Shown: positions 1 to 12,254 of the stretch, in pieces
How the letters are laid out: each line of letters starts with the position of its first letter
Position numbering within the stretch: the stretch's first letter is position 1
NCBI GenBank assembly: GCA_036023115.1
Contig: JAYKKT010000089.1
Location: 22,426,501-22,490,500 of the forward strand
Direction: 5' to 3'
DNA: 64,000 bases
Origin: Brasenia schreberi
Lineage: Eukaryota; Streptophyta; Magnoliopsida; Nymphaeales; Cabombaceae
Translations under genes and position numbers: made by a program
Notes under the pieces: generated by a model
What the model saw: the letters and a program-made list of their open reading frames with translations, nothing else
Told to the model about the DNA's origin: nothing
Databases searched by the model: none

Positions 1-2040
1 CATAGTATGACTCATTAACTTGATACCTCGATAATTCGCACAATTTTGAATGTCTCCCTTGTTCTTATATACAGGTATAGGTGTACTTGCTCTCCATTCC
101 TCAGGCATCTTTTGGTTTTTCCATATTTCATTAAATAGTCTTGTGAGCAAGTGATTCCTATTTCTCCTAGTATTTTCCAAACTTCTATAGGAATATTATC
201 TGGTCCTACCGATTTACCACCCTTCATATGTTTAAGAGCCTCTTTGACTTCATTCTTTTGAATACGTCGGTAGAAATTGTGGTTTATATACTTTTCTGAC
301 TTAGGCTAAATCTCCTAAACTAATACTAACATCTTTATTTTCATTAAAAAGATTATAAAAATAGTTTTTCCATCTATTTCTTATATCATCATTTGCCACT
401 AGAATTTTTTCATCCTCATCTTTTATGCATCTAACATAATTAAGATCTTTAGTTTTCTTATCTCTAGCCCTAGCTATCCTAAAAATATCTCTTTCACCCT
501 CTTTTGAGTTGAGTTTTTTATATAAGTCCTCCCAAATCTTAGCTTTTGCTTCACTAACGGCCTTTTTTGCTTCCTTCTTTGCTTTCTTATAAGCTTCTAA
601 AGTTTCACTAGTTTTCTTAGCATAATGTAATTTGTAACATGCCCTCTTTGCCTTGATTTTATTTTGTACTACTTCACTCCACCATCAAGCTTCTTTTTGT
701 GCCGGTACACCTCCCTTAGATACCCCTAACACATCTTTCGCCACTTTCCTAATATGTATAGCCATATTGTTCCACATATCAGAGGGTGTGCCAACATAAT
801 TCCAAACATCTCCTTGAAGGACTTTCTGTTTAAATATATCTTCTTTCTCGCTTTTGAGGTTCCACCATTTAGTCCGAATAGCTCGATGCACTCTTTTTTT
901 CTTTGTCCATTTTTTTATTTGTAAATCCATAACTAAAAGTCGATGTTGGGTGGTTAAGCTTTCTCCTGGAATTACCTTACAATCTTTACAACACGCTCTA
1001 TCTTTTTTTCTACAAATAAAGTAATCAATTTGTGTTTGTGATAAGCTACTCTTATAAGTAATTAAATGTTCATCTCGTTTTTTGAAGATTGTATTGACTA
1101 TAAAGAGATCAAATGACATAGCAAAATTTAAAATCTCCCTGCCTTCCTCGTTTATATCCCCATAACCAAAGTTTCCATGAATCCCTTGATATCCTAATGC
1201 CTCTTTACCGACATGTCCATTTAAATCTCCTCCTAAACAAATCATCTCCCTTTGTGGAATCTTTTGAAACACCTTATCTAACTCTTCCCAAAAAACTGTC
1301 TTTATACTATCTTCTAGTCCTACTTGGGGTGCGTAAGCACAAACTATATTCAAAACCTCTACTCCTAACACTAATTTCAATGTCATGATTCGGTCACCAT
1401 ATCGTTGTATGTCTACTACACTCTCCTTTAAATCCTTATTTATGATAATACCAACTCCGTTTCGGGCCTTTTCTTTACCTGAGTACCATAATTTAAAACC
1501 TGTATCCTCTATCTCCTTTGCTTTTTCTCCAACCCATTTTGTCTCTTGTAAACATAGAATATGAATCTTTCTCCGAATCATAGTATCTACCACCTCCATT
1601 AGCTTACCCGATAATGTTCCGATATTCCAAGAACCAATACGAATCTTATTATCTAGGACTAGCTTCCTTACCCCCCGCATCCGTCCATAATCAAAATGCG
1701 GAGACCCTCTCTGAAAATTTTTCACTACATTCGGGCGGCAATGTAGCGGGACTAACTTCTTTACCCACACCCGTCCATGATGTGGGAACCCTCTCTGCAA
1801 TTGATTCACTACATTCGGGCGAAAATGTAGTGGCCCTTGCTTACTTTTTACTGCATTCGGGCTCTGCAGCACATCGCTAGGCGGGGACGCCCCAAAGCAA
1901 TGCTCATAATTTTTGTAATCCATGTTGTAGAAATCCGACAAAGTTTTACGCTGGCTGTCGGAAGCCTAACACAACCCTCCTCCTTTATCCGGGCTTGGGA
2001 CCGGCAATGCAAGGGTGATCCCTTACATGGGCGGAGTTTT
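1..2040 (-). mobile_element. RTE-clade LINE A, cut by the window edge
   Basis: The 5' part of an RTE-type non-LTR retrotransposon. It starts at the conserved AACTCCGCCCATGTAAGG leader, here read on the minus strand. The leader is followed by an N-terminal module, an apurinic-type endonuclease and the start of the reverse transcriptase, which continues past position 1. Other copies in the window (LINEs B, D, F, G) match it closely. Confidence 0.9.
685..1941 (-). pseudogene. LINE A endonuclease region
   Basis: Open for 418 codons. After an N-terminal tandem module it shows endonuclease motifs in order: RIGSWNIGTL, LCLQETKW, GGDLNGHVG, QTQIDYF and TQHRLLVMDL, the usual catalytic residues of AP-like LINE endonucleases. 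It stops at 685 where other copies read WWWSEVV, so a Trp codon has become TGA. Further downstream (toward position 1) one extra base near 303 and one missing base near 146 shift the frame inside the reverse transcriptase. This copy is not functional. Confidence 0.88.
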
Positions 2041-2106
2041 ATTTCAGCACTGACCAAACTAAAAAATTGAATTCAAAAAGTAGTGTGAATTCATTGGTCG
2101 ATATTA

Positions 2107-3772
2107 AGAAAGAACTTAAGAGCTTAAGGTTGGACTAGCTGATTCGCAGACTGCATCAACCTCTTCTGTAGTTGCTTCTCAAGCTACTATGGCGTATCCT
2201 TTTTCATTCATGGCAAAAGGTAATGTATTTACTTCTCACTCTAGGATATAGGTTATTGATTTTGGCACCACACATCATATTATTGGTCAACAAGATTTCT
2301 TTGATTATCAGTTGATTAAAAAATTAACATTAGGTTGGCCAATGGATCTCTCATACTCCCATCGTTGGAAAAGCAAGTATAATTGTCCCTTTTGAAATAT
2401 TGAAAAATGTTCTACATGTCTAAACTATTTCAGTAAATCTATTATCAGTTTTTGCTATGACACAAGACCTAAATTACCATGTAATTTTTAATTTCACCGG
2501 TTGTTTCTTTCAGGAACGAAGGACGGGGAGGATCTTTCGTGAGGGTCCTATTCTAATTATCCAAAAGAATATCAGTTGTTTGTGATGAATGCAAATAAGG
2601 CTTATATACCTAAGATATATAAAGAAGCTTAACAATGTGCAGAACGGAAGACAGCTATGCAAGATGAAATTCAAGGTATGGAAAAAATTCACACCTAGAA
2701 ACTTACAGAGTTATCACTAGAGAGGAAGATCGTTGGTTGTAAATGGGTATACACTATCAAGTATTGAGTAGATAGGAATATAGAAAGATATAAAGCCAAG
2801 TTGGTGGCTAAAGGTTATAGCCAACCAATCCTATGGGATTCACCATATTGAAACATTTGCATCCGTTGCAAAATTAAATACTATTAGAATTCTCTTAAGT
2901 GTGGCAGTGAATCAGAAATGGGACTTATGGCAGCTAGATGTGAAAAACATGTTCCTTCAAGGAGATCTTACTGAGGATATTTATATGGACTTATCACCCA
3001 GTTATAATCAAAGGACAGAGCCACACAAAGTATGCAAGCTGAAGAAATCAATTTATAGATTAAAACAATCACCTAGAGCATGGTTTAAAAAATTTAGCAA
3101 AGGTGTTCTCAGCCTGGGTTTCAAACGTAGCACGAGTGACCACACATTATTCATGAGACATGATGAGAAGACTATTCTCTTGGCTGTATATGTTGATGAT
3201 ATTATTATTACAGGTAATGATGTGAAAGGAATCACAGATTTGAAGCAAGATCTACACAGGTAATTATGTTATACTCCTCATTCATCTCTCAGTATTGAAA
3301 TTTATTCAGATGTTGATTGGGCTGACTCTCTAGATGATAGAAGATCTACCTCTGGGTACATTATACGACTAGGGGGTAATATTGCCTCATGAAAAAGTAA
3401 GAAACAATCAATGGTAGCCAGATTTAGTGCTAAAGTAGAGTATTGTGCGATAGCTCTTGGTATGTGTTAGGGATTATGGATTTTATCGCTATTGGAAGAA
3501 ATTGGTATGTGAAGGATTATTCCAGTTAATTTCTTTAAAGACAGTAAAGCTGCACTTCAAATGGCTTCTAATCCAGTATTCTATGAGAGAACAAAACATA
3601 TCGAAGTTGACTATCATTTTATGAGAGAAAAGGTTTCCCAAGGAATTTTCAACATCATCCATGTTCGTTCTAAAGACCAGTTAGCTGATATTCTTACAAA
3701 ACTAGTAGCTGTGAATGAATTAAAGAAAGCTCTCGGCAAGTTGGGTGTTTCAAGTATTCAAGACCCAACTTA
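2107..3772 (+). pseudogene. copia-1 pol remnant
   Basis: Fragments in different frames give the protease region (VIDFGTTHHIIG, with the catalytic DSG changed to DFG), reverse transcriptase (open 2901-3263: LWQLDVKNMFLQGDL and YVDDIIITG) and RNase H ([22 protein letters not shown]). It ends at [10 protein letters not shown] and a stop just before the polypurine tract. Internal deletions remove the integrase and part of the reverse transcriptase. Several stops are visible. Confidence 0.82.
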
Positions 3773-4085
3773 GGGAGCGTGTTAGAGATTCTTGTTAGTT
3801 TAGGTTTCTGAATTTATTTCTTGTATTTAGATTATACGGATCCCAATGGATAAGGTTCTGATCCATTAGAGGCTAAGTATTATTAGTTTTACTAATTAGG
3901 GGCATTTAGGTCTTTTAAGTTATAAACTAATATAAGTAGCCCTAAGTGTACCATGTTTTTCAATTTGAATGGAATAAGGGAGAAAGGAGGCGGCAACCCA
4001 TGGTGACGTCGACACCTCCTTCCATTACTTTGATGGTATTTGTTGCTTGATTTATTATTTTTCCTATTTGGGTTATATCTCAACA
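2107..4085 (+). mobile_element. copia-1, decayed Ty1/copia element with 3' LTR
   Basis: Order is protease remnant, reverse transcriptase, RNase H, polypurine tract at 3767-3779, then a 3' LTR from 3780 (TGTTAGAG) to about 4085 (CTCAACA). The 5' LTR, gag and integrase are missing. The LTR end is inferred from the usual TG...CA borders. Confidence 0.8.
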
Positions 4086-4322
4086 CGTCGCCGTATATTA
4101 TCTTTAGTTTGATATTCATCACGCTACAGAACTCCTAAAAAATCGAAGCAGCATCAGCTACTGCGATTCAGTGCCCTGTGAAAAAGCCACATAATAGGAA
4201 TTTGTGTGTTAACTTCTCTCACAAGCCCCTCACCTACACCTTTAAAGAGAGCCGAACGTCAACATCTATATGGCTAGAAAGGCAAAAGTATTGATAGTTC
4301 CTCCGTGATTCCATAAATTCCC

Positions 4323-6984
4323 ATGAATGAGAAGATAGAAACATTTAAGATTAATACAAGATTGGATGGAAAAAAAATTTGGAATGGTCACGGTCCGTGG
4401 AATTGGCAGTGTTACTAGGAGGAGATGGGCTCACCTAACTGGTCAAGTTCCGTGTCCAACCACTCATGACTCATAATACCCTAATTGGAGGAGGGAAGAC
4501 ACGTTAATTTCTTTGTGGCTTCTTCAATCCATGCAGCCATCGATTGCGAAAATATTCATGTATCTTTAATCAACCACTCATATATGACATGCAGTTTATG
4601 AAGCGTATTCTAGGAAAAAGAATGTGACAAAGGAATACGAAATATTAGAGATGATCAGGAAATGTAAACAAGGCACACGTAGAATCAGTGATTACTATGT
4701 CAATCTTCGTGGATTGTGGGATAAACTTCAGTTCTACATAAACATCAAATGTTCAGCCTGTTACACCGAAAGGAATGTAGAATAAAAAAAGAAAGTATTT
4801 GACTTGGTGTGGGGTGTAAACCCCGAATATGAAGCCAAAAAGATCACCATCCTAGGCCGTGAAGAGCTCTCTTAGCTTGGAACAATTTATTCTCTATTAG
4901 TTAGAGAAGAAGATTGTCAATGTCTTGAGAAAGACAACACCTCTTTCACCGAACATCATGCACTTCTAGCTAGGACAGATAGTCAATACTATCGTGGAAG
5001 AGGTGGACATCACACTTGTGGACCTAGACTCAAAAAATGTATCTTCATTGGCTATTCTAATTCCCAAAAAGGTTATAAGTGTTATGACCCTATTCATCGA
5101 AAAATCTATGTATCTATGGATGTTACCTTGTCCGAATTTACTCTCTATTATGCTTTCTAGGGGGAGTCAATAACCTCTGAAGTCATATCTCCACATCTTC
5201 TTCTAATTCCTAATGGAACAGAAGATAAGGAAGTTGACAAGAAAGAAAAGACATTTGAACGAAAAGATGTTACAGTATATAAGCGAGGACCAAGGAAGAC
5301 TAACTTCAGCCAAGATCAAACCGTAGAGACTACAACCAAAGATCTTTTCCCAAATTAAGATCCTCAATCTATAGAACAATTCAATTTGGAATTTCTTATT
5401 GCTATTCACAAAGGTAAACGTTCCTCCTCTCGGTACCCTATTTCTAATCGTGTCTCTTATGTCCATACCTCTGAAAATTATCAAAACTTTATCATGAATG
5501 CTGAAAAGTATAAGGTACCAACAAGTTTTGAAGGAGATAACAGATGTCCCTTATAGAGAGTTGCCATGGAAGCAAAATTAGAAGCACTTACAAAGAACAA
5601 TACTTGGACTATTATGAATCTTCCTCCTAACAGAAATATGGTGGGATGCAAGTTGGTATTTACCATAAAGCACACGGTACACTTGAAAGATACAAGACAA
5701 GATTGGTTGCCAAAGGTATAGTAATCATATGGGATTAATTACAATGAAACCTTTGCACCAGTAACAAAACTGACCTCCATAAGAGTAATTCCAAGCATGA
5801 CAACCAAATAAGGATGGGATCTATGGCAACTTGATATAAAGAATGCATTCCTATAAGGATACCTAAGTGAAGAAGTATACATGGAGCTACCTCCCGAAAT
5901 AAATAATAAGGTATATCAATATATGGTTTGCAAACTCAATAAAGTTATCTATGAGCTAAAAGAGTCACAAAGAGGTTGGTTTGAAAAATTTAGTGAGGGT
6001 GCATGCAGTTTGGGATATCAAAGAAGCATAAATAACCATATATTATTCTTTAAGAACGGCACAAAATTATCTATTATGTTGGTATATATGGATGATATCA
6101 TTGTAAGAGGTGATCATACTGAAGAAATATCAAAATTTAAACAGAATCTTCACAAGTTATTCGACTTGAAAGACTTGGGCAAACATCACTATTTCTTAGG
6201 AATCGAAGTGTTATACTCCATCCAAGGTATTTTTCTAACACAAAGAAAGTACACTATGGATCTACTACAACTAACGAATATGACTGATTGCAAATAGTGT
6301 GATACTCCTATGGAGGTGAATTAACAATTATGTCTTAAAGATAGTAAAGAGTTCAGAGAACTTGTAAATATCATAAGTTGGTTTGAAAGGTTATCTACTT
6401 GACTATTACATGTTATAATATTACATATGTTGTTGGAATTGTGAGCATATTTACACATTCACCAACCAAAAACTATATAGATGTTGTGTACCAAATTCTA
6501 AGATATCTTAAATCAACACCTGGAACTGGTCTTCTCTATTCAAAAACATGCAAATTCAGTTTTGAAGTGTATTCTGATGTTGATTGGGCAGGTTTTAGAG
6601 ATGATTCCAGGTCTACTACGGGTTACATAAATTTACTTGGTGGAAATCTTATATCTTGGAAGAGCAAAAAATAAATGGTAATTGCTAGATCCAATGCAGA
6701 AGAAGAATACAAAGTTGTAGCATGCGATGTGTGAAGGAATGCGGATACCATCATTGATTCTTGAGTTGAGATTTAGTTCTACTCACCCTATACCCTTATA
6801 TTATGACAGTAGTGTAATGATTAAAATGGCATCTAATCGAGTTTATCACGAAAGAACAAAGCATATAGAAATTGACAACCATTTCATAAGAAAAAAGATA
6901 GTCAATGAAGAATTCAAACTAGAGTATGTTAAGTTTGAACATCAAAGAGCTGATTTTCTTACCAAAGCAATCAACTGCAGATAA
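4323..6984 (+). pseudogene. copia-2 gag-pol remnant
   Basis: Gag residues such as AYSRKKNVTKEYEILE are followed near 5015 by a jump straight into the integrase C-terminus (KKCIFIGYS). The zinc knuckle, protease and integrase core are therefore deleted. Reverse transcriptase runs about 5570-6300, with the catalytic box read as YMDDI instead of YVDDI; RNase H runs about 6550-6980. Many stops are present. The longest open stretch is 5881-6297. Confidence 0.82.
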
Positions 6985-7044
6985 CTCAAAAATACTTTGA
7001 TCAAGTTGGGTGTAATAACATCTTTCACCCAACTTGAGGGGGAG

Positions 7045-7342
7045 TGTTAGAGAATGAAGACAAAAGACATATCTCGAGTTTCAATATTGGACCCATACTG
7101 CTCCTATTTCATGTTTTGTACATCTTGTATTTCTTATTTAGTAGTGTGGGTATTTTAGTCATTCAAGTTAGAATCTTAGTATAAGTTGTAACAAGGGTTT
7201 AGGTTTAAGCATAATGTAGGGCGGCAGCCAACAAGAGATGGCAGGGCACAAAGTTCTGCAAGTGAGCAGATTGGAAAGTCCTCCAATCTGCTCAAATATG
7301 TAAGTTCTCTTTATTTTAACAATAAAATCAGTGTTTCCAACA
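7045..7342 (+). repeat. 3' LTR of copia-2
   Basis: TG...CA borders directly behind a polypurine tract. It contains a broken inverted repeat around 7266-7292 (GCAGATTGG / CCAATCTGC) resembling the perfect hairpins in the LTRs of copia-6 and copia-9. Confidence 0.78.
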
Positions 7343-8300
7343 ATGTGTTGTCCCATACTTTGCAAGCAGCTTAAATGCATTATGATTGGCAAAGTCTTCA
7401 AACTGTATGAGAACCTTCACTCTGTAATTCTGCTTAACAGCAGACATGAACTCATTCAACAGATCTGAGTATTCCTGTCCAGTTGCCCTCTTCTGTCTTA
7501 GACCGATGTAAAATTCATCATTGAGCAACTTCTCGTTGTTAGTTCCCATATCAATTGTAATGGACAAGCAAACAGATGGACGAATTCCTCCAAGTGCTGT
7601 ATATAGAGCCAGTTTCTGAACAGGGATTCCCATTCCCTGCCAACCAAGATCACCAAGTCCCAGAATGCGCTAACCATGAGTGATAACAATGACCAGAATG
7701 CTTTTCTCTGGCCAGTTCCTCAGCACCTCAAGGATCTTTCCCTTTTCTTTCAAGCTTATGTAGAGACCATGTGGATGTTTGAAAATGGTTCCATATTTCT
7801 GGCATGCTTCACCAACGGTAGAGGTGTAAACTATCGGCAGTAACTCTTCAACATTGTCCAAGAGAAGCTTGTAGAACAACCTTTCATTTCTCTCCTGAAG
7901 ATCCATCAATGACGTATACCTCTGTAATCGAAGTTGGTACTGGCGAAGGTTTTGCATGAGCTTCTTCTCATGAACCTCTTCGGTAAGATAAACCAGGGGT
8001 AGAAGCCCTCACAGGTAGTGGGCATCCCTCTCTCTCTCACGAAACGCAAGCCCCTTGTTGAAGCGTGGATCTCTCAACAATGAGCATCCACTTGCGACGT
8101 TGACGGTCCATGGTGTGACAAGTTGGTCCTAGGTGGTGCGATCCTCATGGTAGACATCCTCGACCGCACCTTGAATGGTGGCCTTTAAACTCATGTCAAG
8201 CACCGACTCCCCATCTTTGATGTCCTTCAAAGTGCTCTTCATCGCTACCGACCGTGATGACGATCTGCAGGCAAAAGATCTCAGCTTCTGCCGTTGCTGC
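7343..8300 (-). pseudogene. Processed NADP-malic enzyme fragment
   Basis: Retrocopy of a plant NADP-dependent malic enzyme (decarboxylates malate to pyruvate using NADP+). The frame starts at the ATG at 8240-8242 (MKSTLKDIKDGESVLD) and continues through [62 protein letters not shown] and [20 protein letters not shown]. The family gene has many introns but this stretch has none, so it came from spliced RNA. In-frame stops occur near 8127, 8005 and 7672. It ends abruptly at the copia-2 LTR, leaving only the N-terminal third to half of the enzyme. Immediately upstream (to the right) lie a PBS and an LTR end. Confidence 0.88.
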
Positions 8301-8315
8301 TTCCAACGATTGACA

Positions 8316-8475
8316 GCTTTGATACTATGTTGAGAATCGCTCAGAAACGCAACATACATAACACAAGGAAACAAAATGAAAGAAAGAAGATGAGATCGGA
8401 GGGAAGGGCATGCCCTCCAATGGAGGTCCCCCCCGCATCCAATCCAAAGCTTTTCCTCAATTTTTTTCATAGAAC
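8316..8475 (-). repeat. LTR end and PBS upstream of the malic enzyme copy
   Basis: On the minus strand an LTR-like tail ends TTCTCAACA at 8328 and is followed by TAGTATCAAAGC (8316-8327), two transitions away from the copia PBS TGGTATCAGAGC. The LTR part carries GACCTCCATTGGAGGG, like the LTRs of the gene-capturing element at 34680. Its outer border is not visible and I stop it near 8475. Confidence 0.6.
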
Positions 8476-9590
8476 CAAAAGATATCAGGACGGCATATGC
8501 TACCCTCTACTGAATAAGAAATTTGAATCATGCCTCCTTTTTTCAACTGTCAGCAAATAACCTGCATGTATTGCGACATTCATACATCACTATCGATCAA
8601 TACAACCTTGCAACTACCGCTTCATTCATTCCTTGTCAATTTTCAGGAAGATTCAGTTGAGGACGCCAATAAGTTCAAAGGTTCAACCATTTTTATGTTA
8701 TTGCAAATTTTATCAAATTAAATTTCATTATCCAGTCATTTCAATTTCCATCAACTCATATTGGGGTACTTCCTCAACGATATTTGATCTATCAAAATGG
8801 CCCTGCTAATAAGTATAGCATTGCCCATTTTTAACGCATCCACCTACTGAGAGCATCAAATAACGACTATCTTCAGTGGGCTTCAAGTTTTTCTCCTAGG
8901 AAACTCCATTTGATCCCATAAGCCCCGTAACTTCTAAATACAGAACACACTAAAGTTGATGATTAACAATACTCTGAAGATCTCTATTTACTATATGTGG
9001 TCCTCCCTTTTCATCATATCATTAACTTTCTCTTTACAGAAAAAAAATAACGGACCATCAAAAGTATTGGAGTTATCAATTTATTCAAAAGATTGTCTAA
9101 ACTGTCGCCTTCTAAAATGTGTACCTGGGAGAGAATAAACATAACATACAGTATTGTGGTGAAATACAGTATATGCTACTTTCGCCTTTCGAAAAGTATG
9201 TTTGGTAATGTCAAAGGAAGACAAAAGGAGCCTCCTACAATGAGTCAAATGGGCTGTCAATACAAGCCATAAATGCAGTTTCAATGATTTTGGACAAATG
9301 GCTACCAGTTTCCAACATATACAAATTTTGAAGTATTTGTAGAACCATATAGAGATGCTCCAATAACACATTGAACCTATTAGAAACAAGTAACCACAAA
9401 ACCATAATTTTCAACTTAAATCATGAAAATGGCAAGAACTACAAGTGTGAAAAAGCTATGAGACTTCACTCTGATATTTTGCAACGTTGTCATGCAGATG
9501 ATGGTGCAAGGCTCAGGCAAATGAACCTTTTATTGTTTAACAAGGAAACTTGAATGAAATTCTAAATTAGAACTTAAACTCCAAACTTAC
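8476..9590. other. Intronic stretch without a recognised gene
   Basis: AT-rich DNA with only short open frames. I looked for the next SOQ1 exon here on the minus strand and did not find it. No transposon hallmark recognised. Confidence 0.5.
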
Positions 9591-9686
9591 TGGATGCATG
9601 ATCTCATACCGCAACACAGCATTACGAATAGCTTCCAGGTCTTTCTCATTGTCAAACTTTGCAGAATGGACTCCAATAACTATAAA
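9591..9686 (-). CDS. SOQ1: SOQ1 exon, C-terminal half of the thioredoxin-like fold
   Basis: A 96-bp exon of 32 codons in phase 0, reading [20 protein letters not shown] and ending in HP, directly continuous with the previous exon in known SOQ1 proteins. The acceptor is TTTCTGTAG and the donor CCA/GTAAGT. The following exon (the VVNDGD... segment of the family) was not found to its left, so the next intron is at least 9.6 kb and leaves the window. Confidence 0.88.
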
Positions 9687-10029
9687 CTACAGAAAGGACA
9701 CATGGTTAAACAACACATGAATATATTTATGAAACAAAACTTTAAATTATGCAGAAGAAAGAAAATAGATTAGGATAAAAAACCATCGTGGATAGAAAAA
9801 AGGATAACAAAGATCACAAAGTAGGCATTCTAGAAGATGGCTCCAACGATCTGTTGGCCAAACCTAGGCAGCAACCATCTATGTCAACCAAAGGGAAGCA
9901 CTTAACAATGAAATCCATTTGGGCAAGATGATGATGAAAATTGGTATCATGCAGAAAGTGGGAAAGCAAGTAACAGGACAATATTAAACACATTCTAGGA
10001 TTCTGGTGTTCTAGAGGGAAATGAGCCAG

Positions 10030-10290
10030 AATATAATAGGCCAAACTGTAAAGAAACAGCACCTCTAGTGCTTTACCAATGACTGCCGTAGCCCACCACT
10101 TGAATTCACAAGATATCATAGACAACTTCAAATCACAGTAAAATAACTCCCAACTGAATAATCTCTGAATGCAATCTCATTAATCAGCCACCAAGACTTA
10201 TTATTTAGTGTACAAGAGAGTGCCTTGTATAGGCAAAGACAAACAACAAAGGACTCCAAACGAATAGATTTCTAGCCATTGGAGGTGCCC
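10030..10290. repeat. Dispersed repeat, copy 1
   Basis: Diverged copy of 23085-23355. Shared segments include AATCACAGTAAAATAACTC, CTCATTAATCAGCCACCAAG and GGACTCCAAACG. On the minus strand the family contains a TATA-like CTATATAAGACAC (copy 2), so it could be an old LTR, but no TG...CA ends or PBS are visible. Confidence 0.6.
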
Positions 10291-10572
10291 AACAGCTAAA
10301 AATCTATCATTAAAGTTGACAGGTAAATATTATAGAGCAACCATTCAATCCAGGGGCAGTAGAGCATATTGCACCAATAGATTTTTTTCTTTTAATTGAA
10401 TCTCGAGTTGCTTCATAATTGCAAGGAGAATGGAAGTTTGATCTACTTCTTTCTCTGTCCACAACAATTCTTACTTTTAATTTGAGACATTTCTTTACAA
10501 TATACCCTATTTCTTTATAATAAAAATAGGTCACCTCATTTTCTGCATCACTGGATCCTTACTTCAAGTGTG

Positions 10573-10850
10573 TGTTAAGAAGGCTACGATTAGTACAATA
10601 CTTAGTTTATTGTTTCTTTGTTTTTAAAGGTAGCTTTAAATTAGGCTCATTAATGGTATTATTGTAATTGTGATTAGTATTGTAATGTTGGTATTTAAGG
10701 AGAAACCCTACCAGCAAACAATTAGATTGCTGGAAATAAAGAGAAGAAAGAGTGTGCAATCAGCTTCAGTATACCTGGCCAACTGCCCCAATATTCCATC
10801 TTCTGAAATTCCTATTGATTTTATTTGTGTTTGAGTGTGAAATTATGACA
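10573..10850 (+). repeat. 5' LTR of copia-3
   Basis: 278 bp, TGTTAAGAAGG...AATTATGACA, followed at once by a perfect copia PBS. The matching full 3' LTR was not found; a partial LTR-like stretch lies at about 17390-17500. Confidence 0.82.
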
Positions 10851-10862
10851 TGGTATCAGAGC
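10851..10862 (+). promoter_or_regulatory. tRNA-iMet primer-binding site of copia-3
   Basis: TGGTATCAGAGC starts the base after the LTR, the standard Ty1/copia PBS of plants. Confidence 0.88.
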
Positions 10863-11283
10863 CTTTGAGGCTATATCTGCTCGTGAACGATACAAATCAA
10901 GGGATAGTAGCGATACGGAAAGATAGAAGATCAATATGAGAAATCCTACAGAAATAAAGAAAACAGATTTGAATAAATTTGTCCATATGTTCGCCATCTG
11001 TTCATACAAATTCTGAGAAAGAGAAAATCTGTACAAAAAAGGAAAAGAGGTTTGGAAAACTGTCCGCCTGCCCATTATTTGTTCGTGGAAACCACCTACA
11101 ACAACAAAAACTAAGCCTTTTCCCATACTAGACGGGGTCGACTACATGGATTCTTTATTTTCATAGAGCTCTATCATATGCCATGTTAGCAGTTAACTCA
11201 CAATAAGCTAGATCATTCTTTATTGTTTCTTTCAAACACTTTTGTCATCCTCCATCTCTTTTAATACTTTCCAAATTTAGTTT

Positions 11284-12254
11284 TTAATACCTTCTTACAA
11301 GTTCATTTGATATTCTTTCTATATGTTCAAACCATCTTAAACGATATTCTCTCATTTTATCCTCTATTGGTGCCACTCCTAATTTGTTTCTAATAACCTC
11401 ATTATGTATACAGTCTTTTCTTATATGACCACTCATCCATCTCAACATCTTCATTTCTGTCACAGACATCTTTTGTACGTGTTGATGGTTAATTGCTCAA
11501 CACTTAGAACCATAAAACATGGCAGGTCTAATTGATGCTCTATAATATTTATCTTTTAACTTTAATGGTATCTTCTTATCACAAGGAATACGTGATGCTC
11601 TTCTGTATTTTAACCAACCAGCATTAATTCTATGCGTAATATCTCCATCAATTCTTCCATCACTCTAAAAAATTGACCCCTGGTATTTAAAACTTTCCTT
11701 TTGCAGATGCAATATGTGCCAATTTTAATTTCTATGTCCTCTGAAGTAACCAAATGATCAAACTTACATTCCATATGTTTTGTCTTTGTTCTACTAAGTC
11801 GGAGGCCTTTGCTTTCTAATGCTTCTCTCCATAGTTCCAATTTTCTATTAACTTTTTTCTTAGACTCTTCCACTAACATAATGTCATCTGCAAATAACAT
11901 ACACCAAGGCACTTCATATTAAATATGTTTTGTTAACTCATCAATCACCATTATAAATAAGTATGGACTTAAAGTTGATCCTTTATGTAACCCAACATTA
12001 ATTTCAAAGAAGTTTGTCATTCCTTCGTGAGTCCTCACACATGTTTTTGCACCATCGTACTTGTCTCTTATAAGGTTAATGTATGTCAATGGGATACCTC
12101 TTTCTTCCAAGGTTCTCCAAAGAACCTCCCTCGGTACCCTATCGTAAGCTTTTTATAGATCAATAAATATCATGTGAAGGTCTTTCTTTTTTGCTCTAAA
12201 ATATTCCATAAGACGTCTCAAAAGGTGAATCGCTTCAACAGTAGATCTGCCTAG
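11284..12254 (-). pseudogene. LINE B reverse transcriptase C-terminal part
   Basis: Open pieces at 11919-12110 ([20 protein letters not shown]), 11610-11912 (MLFADDIMLVEESKKKVN, with the FADD box) and 11284-11469 ([20 protein letters not shown]). They match LINEs F and G but are broken by stops and shifts. Confidence 0.82.

Larger units (their letters stand above)
4323..7342 (+). mobile_element. copia-2, internally deleted copia element with 3' LTR
   Basis: A gag remnant from about 4323, pol remnant, polypurine tract AACTTGAGGGGGAG at 7031-7044, and a 3' LTR at 7045-7342 (TGTTAGAG...TTCCAACA, 298 bp). No 5' LTR was found. The 237 bases before it (4086-4322) may be its leader but carry no clear signal. 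Its LTR abuts and truncates the malic enzyme copy at 7343. Confidence 0.82.

Noticed and set aside
7343..8300. Active malic enzyme gene
   Set aside because: In-frame stops, no introns and loss of the C-terminal half.
8476..9590. Next SOQ1 exon (VVNDGD... segment)
   Set aside because: Searched on the minus strand and not found; probably beyond the left edge.
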